Assembly: GCA_002344525.1 (NCBI GenBank)
Contig: DDTJ01000067.1
Location: 28,566 to 76,045, forward strand
Source of the DNA: Akkermansiaceae bacterium UBA2367
GTDB taxonomy: Bacteria > Verrucomicrobiota > Verrucomicrobiia > Verrucomicrobiales > DEV007
DNA length: 47,480 bases
Direction: 5' to 3'
Shown piece after piece: positions 37,001 to 42,384 of the stretch; position 1 is the stretch's first letter; the number at the start of each line of letters is the position of its first letter. The translations under genes were made by a program, and so were the position numbers. A model generated the notes under the pieces. It did not search any database and was not told the DNA's origin. It saw nothing but the letters and a program-made list of their open reading frames with translations.

Positions 37001-40000
37001 CGGGGACATCGAGATCCTCGCCGGCGACGGGATCGACAGCTACGCCCAGGTCGGCAACGGCGGAACCAGCGCCCGCGGCGACCACAGCGGCGGCATCCTC
37101 CTTTCCGCCGGTGGGGACGTCTCCATCCTTGGCAGCCAGTACTCCGGAGTCCAGGCCGGGCGCGGGATCGACAGGTCCTACGTCTACACGTCCAACACCA
37201 GCGCGGCGGCGCTCAACCTCAACTTCGACCGGGCCGGGTTGATGCAGGGCGTCACGGGTGGCCTGACGACGCCGGGTCAGGTGAATCTCACCGGGATCAG
37301 CGGTTCCCACGTCGTTCCCGGCTCCCTGTCTTTTGACATCTACACCGACGACGGGGTCCTCATCGGCCAGATCAAGGACGACGGCACCGGCAGGCTGCGG
37401 GTCGTGGCCGATTTCACCGGACTGGTGCATGGCGACCAGCTCAATGCCGGTGACGAGGTGGGCACGGTGAACTACGTCGCCAACTTGGTGCAGTTCAGCC
37501 GGCGGATCAATCCCGGCGTCGGCTTCCCCCCGGGCGCACCCGGGGACTTGGTGGCCGCCCCCTCTCCCGCCTCCACCGACACCAGGCCCAACGTGATGGC
37601 CCGCTTCGAGCACATCGCCACGCACCGCGCCTACGCCCAGGTCGGCCATGGCGGCTACGACGGCGACAATCCGGACGGAGGCACCTCGGCCAACGCGACG
37701 ATGTACAACGCCGCCAACACCGTCGGGAACACCGGGAACATCGGCATTTTCTCCGGTGGCGACGTCCTCCTGAAAGGCGGGACCGGGTCGCAGAACTGGG
37801 CCATGATCGGACACGGGGGCATGTACATGTCGGGCCGCAACAGCGGCGACATCACCTTGGGGTCGTCCACGAACCGCATCGGCGGGGCCGTCATCGTGCA
37901 GGGCGGCGCCGGCGAGTACTACGACGCCCACGATGCCTACGCCCAGATCGGCCATGGCGGGCGCGTCTCCTACGGGGTCAATTCCGGCAAGATCGACATC
38001 TACGCCACTACCGGCCTCGCTGCGGAATACGACGGCATCGGCCTGCAGGTGCGGGCCGGGACGCGCCACGGTGCCTACGCCCAGGTTGGCCATGGCGGCC
38101 ACGGCTCCCGCGCCGGCCGCTACGTCGCCGGTCCCCCCGAGCAGTTCATTATGGAGGGTCATGAGGGCGACATCACCGTCGATGTCGTCGGCGACGTGAA
38201 CGTCATCGGCGGCGTGCTCAACCGGGGCGGCGCCACCGTGGCCCAGTCGGTCGACGACGGCAACCTCCACGCCATGATCGGCCACGGGGGCTACGACGTC
38301 GACGCCAGCCCCAACGGCTCCATCGTCTACAGCAACGACGCCGACAGTGGACACCGGGGCGACGTGACCGTGATCAGCGAGCAGGGCAGCGTCAACGTGC
38401 TCGCGGGCGACCACCTGCGCAGCTTCCTCCCCAGCCTTGCTCCGACGGCGGGCCTCTTCGACGGCTACGCTTATCTGGGGCAGCAACAGCGCATGGACGC
38501 CTATGCCGGCGGACGCCACCATTTCGCCCAGATCGGTCACGGCGGCATTTATTCGGTGGGCAACCACTGGGGCGACATCACCGTCCACGCCGGCTTCAAC
38601 AACGCCGCCGTCCAGACTGGCACCGCTGCGAACAGCAGTGTGCGTGTCTATGGCGGGCTCTTCCTCCCCGACAACGACGATTCCCAGCAGTATGCCCAGA
38701 TCGGCCACGGCGGACGCAGCGCCAACGGCAACTTGGGCCGCGACGGCGACCTGACCTCGGTGATGGCCGCCGGGAACGTCGAAGTCCATGTCGGCGACGG
38801 GGTGGACAGCAACGCCCAGATCGGTAACGGAGGTACCAACGCTCGCGGCGACCACCGCGGCGACATCCAAGTCTTCGCTGGCGGCAGCGTCTCTGTGCGG
38901 GCCAGCCAGTTCTCCCGGACCCAGACCCTCGGTAACGGTCTCCGTTCCCGCTACTACCACGTCAGCACCGCCAACGCCGGCGAGCTGAACCAGAACCTCG
39001 ACCGCGCCGGATTGCTGCAGGCCGTCAGCGGCGGCAACGCCGCCGGCCTCGTCAACCTCCGGGCGGTCAACGGCGTCATCCCCGGCTCCATCTCGCTCGA
39101 CATCTACAGCGAGGCGGGTTTGCTCATCGGCACAATCAAGGACGACGGCACCGGTGCCCTGCGGGTCGTGGCCAACTTCACCGAGCTGGTGGGCGGCGTC
39201 CAGCTCGTCGCGGGCCAGCAGGTGGGCACGGCGAACTACGCCGCCAGCCAGATCCAGTTCACGACGCGGGTCAACCCCGGTACGGAAGGTGGCGCAGCCA
39301 ACGTGGTCGTTAGCCTCGAACACGTTCGCACCGACCGCGCCATCGTCCAGATCGGGCACGGCGGCTACGATGCCGACAACCCGGACGGCAACACCGCCCT
39401 CGGCAACAGCGGGAACGTCCTCGTGACTGCGCTCGGGAATATCGAGGGACGCGGCGGCACATCCACCGACAGCTACGTCCAGTTCGGCCATGGTGGCCGG
39501 AGCACCCGCGGGGCCAATAGCGGCGCTGTCATCCTGCGCGCCGGCGGGGACGTGGAGTTCACGGGTGGCGGGCAGCAGGGTCAGCAGCGCACCTACGTCC
39601 AGGTCGGCCACGGCGGCTACGACGCCGACGGCAACCACGACGGCACGGTGATCGTCAGCGCGGGCAGCGGGGCGCTCGACACCCACCTCGGCATAGGCCT
39701 CTTCGACGACCTCGGCGACTTCAACCGCGACGGCGTCGCGGATGAAATCCAGTTCGCCCCCGTGGCAGCGGGCCAAGGTTCGGTGACGCTTACCGGAGGC
39801 ACCTTCACCGAGTCCTGGGTCCAGATCGGCCATGGTGGCTTCGTTTCCGGCGACACGTCGGGCAGCGCCAGTACCATGGGCGGCCAGGTCGGGGTCGCGG
39901 CCAACGGGAACATCACCCTGCAGGGCGGCGGCTTCTCCGCCGCCACCGGCACCAACGCCGCCACCTACACCTTCACCCAGATCGGTCACGGAGGCTTGGA

Positions 40001-42137
40001 GAACAACATGAACATGACTCTGTGGGGCGACATCTCCGTCGTCTCCCAGACCGGCAAGCTCAGCGTTCTCGCCGGGAACGGCAGCGAGGCCTACTCGCTG
40101 GTGGGCCACGGCTCCCTGCGCAACACCGTCACCAACGTGCCCTCGGGCTCCCGCACGGGCGACATCTATATCGAGGCGGGGAGCTGGAGCGTCGTCCCGG
40201 TCGGAACGACCGGCCAAGCCCGCATCGGCCACCGCAGCCAGTCGGCGAACAACGGCCTGACTAACGGGAACAGCTTCTCCATGGTCGGAAACGGCGGGGA
40301 CGGGACCAGCTCCTACCTCATCGACGCCGCCCTCGCCCCCTTCATCGGGGTCCAAGATCACGTCGCCATGGGCGGAGGGGCCACCTTCGCAGCCGTCGGC
40401 GACCTGACCGTGGACCTCGCCTTGAACGGCAACACCACCCGCGACATCAACTATCTGGCCACCGGCGACCTCACCGTGCTCAAGGGTGTCCAGAACGCCA
40501 ACACCACGGCCAATGCCGGGGATGTCAACCTTGTCGCCGGCTTGGACGGCCTCAGCCCCTCGCTGGATTTCCTCGACAAGGTGCCGATGCGCGACTTTGA
40601 CATCGCCCCGGTCCTCGCCGACGACGCCCGCTGGGGCAACAACGGCAGCGTCCTGACCATCGGCGGCGGTTCGCAGACTGCCCACATCGCCGTGGGTTCC
40701 GCCGGAGGGACCACGACGGCCCTCGGCTACGCCGTGGAGGTGATCGCCAGCACCGCTGGACACTACGCCCAGATCGGCTTCGCCCCCGCCGCAGGCGTTT
40801 CGCCGGACGGTGACATCACGGTGAAGGCCAAGGAGGGCGGCGTCTCGCTGAGGGGCGGCGACCTCTTCAACGCCTACGCGCAGATCGGCCACCGCGCCTC
40901 CTTGGCGACGGTGCCGAACCTCGCTGGGGAGATCACGGTGGTCTCCGGCGGGGATCTCGACCTGCTCGGCGGGGACGGGTCGCTGGCCAACGCCCAGATC
41001 GGGCATGGTGGCCCCCACGCGACCGTCGCGAGCATCGGCGGCGGGATCGAGGTGACAGTCGACGGGGACATGCGGGCCGTGGCTGGCAACGGCGGCGCAA
41101 CCCAAGTCGGGCACGGCGGCTACTCCACCGACGGGGCCATGTCCGGCCTCATCTCGGTGGCCGTCGACGGCAGCATCGAACTGGTCGCCCCCGGCCCCGG
41201 TGTCGGTGCCTACGCGAAGATCGGGCACGGGGATGACCTCGCGGATGGCTCCGCGAGCGGCACGGGGACGCGGGCCGGGGACATCGAGGTCACCGCCGGA
41301 ACCGATTTCACGATAGCGGGGGCCTTGGTGGGGCACGTCTACGGCGGGTCGCCCGCGACCTTGGTCAGCGGCGCGACCTTCATCGGGGCGAGCTGGAACG
41401 ATCCCGGCAACCCCGCCGGTGGCAGCCTGATCGCGGATGTCGGCAGCGAGTTCAGCGGCACGCAAGTGAGGTTCTACCTGCCGCGCCGTGGGAACAACCA
41501 AGTCGAGGCCGGGGCCTTGATCAACGGCGAGGCCTACGACGGGGGAGTCGACGATCCCCAGTGGGACCAGCGGCTGGACGAGTACACCAACCGGATCGAG
41601 GACGAGGACGGGAACGAAATCGGTACTCCCGGCGAGCGCGGTCCCGGCCTCGGCGACGGGGAGACACCGACGGCGCTCGGGAACTACGCCTTCTACTACG
41701 ACACCATCGTGTCTGGCGAGCCGGTGATCGTGAATCCCGGTCCTGGCCCCGGCCCCGGCCCCGGCCCCGGCCCCGGCCCCGGAGGGAACAATCCCAACAG
41801 CCCTGAAGACCGGACCTTCCACGAAGGTGTGGACGAGCAGGTGCGGAAGCAGACCTCCCCGGTGGTGGGCAGCATCCACTACCGCGGCTACCACCAGTAT
41901 GGCCCGAACGGGGAGAGCGTCTACAGCTTCAACGGCGCCCCCGTGGTGGAGGCCCCCGAATTGGTTGGCGGCTACATCGGCGGTAGCGACGACGAGGAGT
42001 TGCGCCGTCTGCGGGTCCTCGGTGGCCTGAATGCGGCGGGAGAGGGCGGCTCCCAGGAGCAAAGCCAAGAGGAAACCCAAGAGGAAACCCAAGAAGAGAG
42101 CGCCGAGGCTCCTGACTCGGCTGCGGAGGGGCAGTGA
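25062..42137 (+). CDS. giant filamentous-haemagglutinin-type exoprotein with GHGG repeats
   Basis: 5,691 residues, over a third of the window. Residues 1-46 form a long signal peptide (ending SATA/NP). The TPS (FHA N-terminal) domain follows to about 190, with SNSAVLNRVTGGDPTAIYG and NPSGILVGPGG (Asn129 begins the NPxGI motif). Residues 190-750 are ordinary FHA-like beta-helix repeats. From about 760 to 5,390 the protein is an array of 50-90-residue units of the form (Y/F)(A/V)(Q/M)(I/L)GHGG...G(D/N)IxVxAxGDIxFxGG; I count about 58 exact GHGG copies by hand, plus variants (GNGG, GHGS). About five beta-rich modules interrupt it. A (Pro-Gly)n linker and an acidic Gln/Glu tail (QEETQEETQEES) end the protein. 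Expected to be a long surface-attached or secreted beta-solenoid adhesin; no TpsB transporter is nearby. Confidence 0.93.
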   Translation: MKSPALPPKSGCAAVLRVLRRSAKLQTVVVTLLMPGLMVWTPSATANPQGATIVHGDISFGDGAGGAFHIHQGSHNAIINWDSFSIDAGELTQFHQPGSNSAVLNRVTGGDPTAIYGALKGNGTVFVINPSGILVGPGGTVDVNGLVFSTLDVDNGEFLARSDMVFKGGSDKGVTNLGRINAIGGDVFLIGRTVSNSGTVSAGGTAGLAAGQEVLLTAGQGIGGERLFVRATGAGASGTGIFNDGTIEGAAVELKAHGNLYALAINNKGSVRATGVDSSGGRVFLRAPGGSVRGGGSIRATGGGVGSGGRVLIEAAYAKVDGLIRAEGGNARIAATERAEVTGTVDVSSAVGRGGEVVVEAREIAVGGTASVDASGETGGGNIQVGGGFQGRDASIRNAERLVIDDGAAIRADALADGSGGNVILWSDGDTVFSGSLSARGVSQGGFAEISGKDTLSVDGAIDLTASAGAAGTLLLDPTNITISATGAGGLGGSTISNVWLSQQLDMGNNVVISTNFGTGGTGNITVGRTDSNANSQADRIQWYQNDAATPGGTLTFLAQGNILFNTAVQSAGYGGINVVAGWDGVTGWSVPGAGDFGSAITFDMAAVLATMPGGVNEAAADAAGNGGGSVFLGATNSRTGVAVGSRWGETNLAAHDLILRGSTTIGRGWAQLGFNDNGVEYQLSTSHNGIIINEWWGAAAGNVQGKNYIALLGGTEFGTGDTLSLETKAFRGAGWGATGDITVGLSGRLDARSGTTASYTQIGHGGTLADGTEAKWLTGQAARVTRDGIQISPELNRYSIFSSTWRTNYAGAAARIDADIKITAAEDVLIMGALGFEGVTDMQNAAVVDGAYTMIGHGGIENQGSYHGNISVEARGATSAPTSAADNNGLAGLGIQILGGRGSKSFAMIGHGSGYESNPRSIWDQSMSGDIIVRATTGAIRLQGHNQEVRNGNLNTGTLVGHEEVIAAGNASDASNLGSFVQIGHGGQVGTLQVAGGIFIMPGGVNVNNIVPDTSMTGNIEVFAGGNYLDPENADTPIGILVRAGNRRWYHAMIGHGGTNWNAVNTAAQTPNFGASANLPFGTPALAASTGYNGNIKVEADKGSVVATGGDAFRADRVWGYGLNFVQVGHGGDTARGRKGGTIAVLAGQGTGSTAGDILFTAGQMVRDHAMLGHGGYDADGDILGAANSAKITAIAYGDIAFVSPESIAQVDALRYSIDYANWFFGGGTTDATLGGMYNVNDRFVQLGHGGRSNTTLITNRQDIEVTSGTGDATAGATAGNLDGDATTGGITFVAGDMDRNYAQLGHGGWENGTVGDITGDIVVKALGGNLVFDTSVLGAQSTRHQTDRSLNGSTNTRVIQGYGGGIDAYAKLGHGGYGTRGVYTGDIGVDAWGGLSFLGAAAAPKVDRTVTTAAIDAAINAGTNVWVPLANLTDTAATVAQEYAMPELISNIVPGTVRIVLADGSVITDLPNNSSDDRQSGLYRNGVKVGDVHYDWGLVRFDTTLKTAEGGTWAGTGAEAAFQTAVGLKERAFVQLGHGGYDSENPNSKANDLLSNFGNITVNAGGDIVFQGGAMYRSFAQLGHGGLDTKGASGGHISIDQIDASTSLGRVGGIRFLAGHGGHRQYDYQSYAQLGHGGHDADGNHFGNITIRGTRDVDGMGLFFKAGNRMDANVMLGHGGYGARTGTAASAYGLNGDIDIEVDGDVAFVAGTFTNNNNLYREDGRLYAQLGHGGYDADADLSATLRFGQTRTNPGLPIGTLGAGDGNWGHFGDITLVSTNGNISFMGGSTIPVADRRDLDGNPIPVASDPNGFLVSHGDGKGIIHHASVGHGGYSAGGDHHGNITVTAENGSIQLVGGMMTNDDSADKRNWSQIGHGGAEAQGHLGRTTEKIDVYAARDIVLVGGGGYRNQALIGNGGLNFDGSHTGTVQAYAGGDIHLRGGIALERVVRRIGEYQDMTGADGGAANDLTEFNGYYGSGGLGYLMMDAAAAAGGGQKTKLIGQEIQPGTVQFRLAEAGVLFNAARTPDYIDDGLGNIISNDGNSTVVGTIDYATGEIAWTTAILASNTANQPDLFVNYDHRTHIRNDAYAATAQIGHGGVQSGSRVETHPEAALNGFVNRGISGDIDVRAGVNAVGAFNGSGGSVVAIAGNDQRTYVQIGHGGMDSATPAGHAFSGKVDVRADGDIDFRGGGGLVDHHHIAFNYYGTGSSTVASVTAASDADRLSARYATALGAGTQSMSGVASTFYAFAHIGHGGVSSHANNGVDNNSNNPLAPANDPTTGHNGDIHVQTATGDISFTGGGGGGGGHHFAQIGHGGTSSLGNHFGRIDVISGGDILFTGGAESYRADSADKGSYAMIGHGGRSVTGNLFGLIHVDATGAIRFRGGDGLSDRSRVTYGAHVYVLNRAADQDDNHFNRTESRQNSAQIGHGGFFVYGDKTGDIEVSAGNGIDFRGGDRLAGSLDNNSGYLNYAQIGHGGIQAWRQIRTNLAMPNAAPATAPNADDWNLPFRWDPVNNRYVLDGTGQFPWPVDNSIDPVRGLGNPLYDGFSGDITVTATHGDIRFSGGTSPGTFGQIGHGGIEAGGDHFGEITVRALAGDIDFTANRIEETGSTATSGQTYVQIGHGGQHSSGEQSGGIKASASGEIRFKGGMSMAYAMIGHGGREEHGTTTTQWGSNYRHSSNFMYSRNTVYRPGTRSGDIEVVAGGDIAFSGGHRNADHNFAMIGHGGYRVHANPDPNSQFGDGHNGDITVSSTGGEIRLMAGQATDSFVQIGHGGWESFGNHGGNGLNIGAGDNRTRSNILVEAYSGITALASGQFRANTTSANYVQIGHGGRRSSFRDSQDFDANNYAKLQPIPGGTGYTNPETGAPNVDDPGSHPLTPFLNNNDGLYMGDTLATLGTFMGDITLRTTGTGADILFYAPNESLGTLGINGTDSYAMVGHGGYRVFGDIAGNITVDSAGGIQFVALQGTALAPNTTSNHNGAYALLGHGGYESGGSYNGTIDVTARGNVLFQGADSVNSANIGFAQLGHGGYDSSKAGGQYREAIRDPHVIAAAPAAPAAVNIATGLAPVGNSGNITVNVLNGGNLEFLAGRDVINYAQLGHGGRSTRDTHTGDIEVNVSGGIRFIASVDGPHLAGDNAGTNEDAYVQLGHGGYAAHGSHSGDITVTAGVFAPGLDAGRSIVFRGGDDVRNYAQIGHGGAETVGYGLLDNAIGLSGNIKVTTAGDILFVAGTISGRDIWDNNVGGQYAQIGHGGYNSDVDPNRANVTGRFNANGTPVGHNGDITVTAGGNIEFLAGDVTRIYEASTGQGDGAFHYAQIGHGGYSASGNHFGNITVKAGLGQDDAIVDPDARIYFAGGAPGRYSWADYGNYSQLGHGGYGASGNQGRRSGTGDASVALDTIKVVSAGDIHFTALGSGINSYVMLGNGGYGNRGDHAANIDVRAGGQLAFEAGAPALSSASGYYTQYSWSGVSATDANTRTRSLDWAANLHVDSSPAPPDGVLGRVNLSHARVVPGTIKITIRSTATGLPVLGTLSDNGMGQLIADNNITADFGDGLGNRTITAGTQVGYIIYSLTDTTTITFTQDVNPGPSDGTANLAIEFQHWSVDRAFAQLGNGGYESDNPDGTTAGSNTLGHFGDITVHAGRDVLFAAGKGSQNSAQLGHGGYQSSGRNFGNIQVGTAAERIGGAVLLTGGHGDYYNSNDSYVQIGHGGRNTIGTNRGDISIYATTGLTSGYENVGLLLQAGSRNNSYALVGHGGTGSKSGTANGAVGMEGNSGGVTIDTIGDVNVIAGVLNRGGGTLAQTSDDGNLYAQIGHGGYDADVSWDSVIAYGNNIGHNGKITVISREGSVNVLGGDHLRSFLPSVSPSVGIHDGWTVNGIARMEAYAGGRFHYAMIGHGGYATNGNHWGDIDVRAGFNDAAVPVQTGTAAESHIRVQGGRFLPDNDGEASGFAQIGHGGRSSSGNQGRGGDLTSLRAAGDIEILAGDGIDSYAQVGNGGTSARGDHSGGILLSAGGDVSILGSQYSGVQAGRGIDRSYVYTSNTSAAALNLNFDRAGLMQGVTGGLTTPGQVNLTGISGSHVVPGSLSFDIYTDDGVLIGQIKDDGTGRLRVVADFTGLVHGDQLNAGDEVGTVNYVANLVQFSRRINPGVGFPPGAPGDLVAAPSPASTDTRPNVMARFEHIATHRAYAQVGHGGYDGDNPDGGTSANATMYNAANTVGNTGNIGIFSGGDVLLKGGTGSQNWAMIGHGGMYMSGRNSGDITLGSSTNRIGGAVIVQGGAGEYYDAHDAYAQIGHGGRVSYGVNSGKIDIYATTGLAAEYDGIGLQVRAGTRHGAYAQVGHGGHGSRAGRYVAGPPEQFIMEGHEGDITVDVVGDVNVIGGVLNRGGATVAQSVDDGNLHAMIGHGGYDVDASPNGSIVYSNDADSGHRGDVTVISEQGSVNVLAGDHLRSFLPSLAPTAGLFDGYAYLGQQQRMDAYAGGRHHFAQIGHGGIYSVGNHWGDITVHAGFNNAAVQTGTAANSSVRVYGGLFLPDNDDSQQYAQIGHGGRSANGNLGRDGDLTSVMAAGNVEVHVGDGVDSNAQIGNGGTNARGDHRGDIQVFAGGSVSVRASQFSRTQTLGNGLRSRYYHVSTANAGELNQNLDRAGLLQAVSGGNAAGLVNLRAVNGVIPGSISLDIYSEAGLLIGTIKDDGTGALRVVANFTELVGGVQLVAGQQVGTANYAASQIQFTTRVNPGTEGGAANVVVSLEHVRTDRAIVQIGHGGYDADNPDGNTALGNSGNVLVTALGNIEGRGGTSTDSYVQFGHGGRSTRGANSGAVILRAGGDVEFTGGGQQGQQRTYVQVGHGGYDADGNHDGTVIVSAGSGALDTHLGIGLFDDLGDFNRDGVADEIQFAPVAAGQGSVTLTGGTFTESWVQIGHGGFVSGDTSGSASTMGGQVGVAANGNITLQGGGFSAATGTNAATYTFTQIGHGGLENNMNMTLWGDISVVSQTGKLSVLAGNGSEAYSLVGHGSLRNTVTNVPSGSRTGDIYIEAGSWSVVPVGTTGQARIGHRSQSANNGLTNGNSFSMVGNGGDGTSSYLIDAALAPFIGVQDHVAMGGGATFAAVGDLTVDLALNGNTTRDINYLATGDLTVLKGVQNANTTANAGDVNLVAGLDGLSPSLDFLDKVPMRDFDIAPVLADDARWGNNGSVLTIGGGSQTAHIAVGSAGGTTTALGYAVEVIASTAGHYAQIGFAPAAGVSPDGDITVKAKEGGVSLRGGDLFNAYAQIGHRASLATVPNLAGEITVVSGGDLDLLGGDGSLANAQIGHGGPHATVASIGGGIEVTVDGDMRAVAGNGGATQVGHGGYSTDGAMSGLISVAVDGSIELVAPGPGVGAYAKIGHGDDLADGSASGTGTRAGDIEVTAGTDFTIAGALVGHVYGGSPATLVSGATFIGASWNDPGNPAGGSLIADVGSEFSGTQVRFYLPRRGNNQVEAGALINGEAYDGGVDDPQWDQRLDEYTNRIEDEDGNEIGTPGERGPGLGDGETPTALGNYAFYYDTIVSGEPVIVNPGPGPGPGPGPGPGPGGNNPNSPEDRTFHEGVDEQVRKQTSPVVGSIHYRGYHQYGPNGESVYSFNGAPVVEAPELVGGYIGGSDDEELRRLRVLGGLNAAGEGGSQEQSQEETQEETQEESAEAPDSAAEGQ
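35325..37037 (+). repeat. 1.7-kb higher-order repeat, unit A
   Basis: Begins at SYVMLGNGGYGNRGDHAANI and runs 571 residues through one beta-rich module and about nine GHGG turns to the equivalent point of unit B. Shared landmarks with unit B include HLRSFLPS, the YAGGR(F/H)H phrase, FLPDND and the GDLTS phrase. Confidence 0.75.
37038..38807 (+). repeat. 1.7-kb higher-order repeat, unit B
   Basis: Begins at SYAQVGNGGTSARGDHSGGI and runs 590 residues in the same module order as unit A. A third, partial unit starts at 38808 (SNAQIGNGGTNARGDHRGDI) and follows the pattern to about 39400. This is a tandem duplication inside the gene. Confidence 0.75.
41736..41783 (+). repeat. GGCCCC hexamer repeat coding for (Pro-Gly)n
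   Basis: About seven in-frame hexamers encode the PGPGPG linker between the solenoid and the C-terminal region. Gain or loss of a hexamer would change the linker length without a frameshift. Confidence 0.85.
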
Positions 42138-42384
42138 CCAGCGCAGACGACTACCTTGTAGCCGGGGGCATCGACCCCGTTCAAAATGCACGAGGATCTT
42201 CGCCGAGGAGGGTTCCCGTGGAAAATACGGAAACTCGCGGAATTTTCTCAACCCCGAACTCTCACCCCCTGACTCTCGCGCGCCTCCCAACTCCTCGACC
42301 TCCCCTCCCGTCTATGAAGTCACCTCATTGCTTAACGGCATTGGGGCTAAACCAAACGACTTCGGGCTTGCGCAAGGGGGACGT

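Larger units (their letters stand above)
27335..41235 (+). repeat. array of GHGG solenoid repeats
   Basis: The coding DNA repeats phrases such as cagatcggccacggcggc every 150-300 bases, giving (Q/M)(I/L)GHGG in the protein. Most units continue Y-D-A-D-G-x-x-x-G-(D/N)-I and end I-x-F-x-G-G. Unit length varies because loops and extra modules are inserted. The regularity fits a right-handed beta-solenoid with one His-containing turn per unit. Confidence 0.88.

Noticed and set aside
27335..41235. CRISPR array, because of the regularly spaced short DNA repeat
   Set aside because: The repeat lies in one continuous open reading frame, varies by synonymous changes, and its spacing is far longer than CRISPR spacers.
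35445..42290. A 2,281-codon open frame on the minus strand
   Set aside because: Same cause as above. The plus frame has a signal peptide, TPS domain and regular repeats, while the minus frame mirrors the repeat with no recognisable protein.
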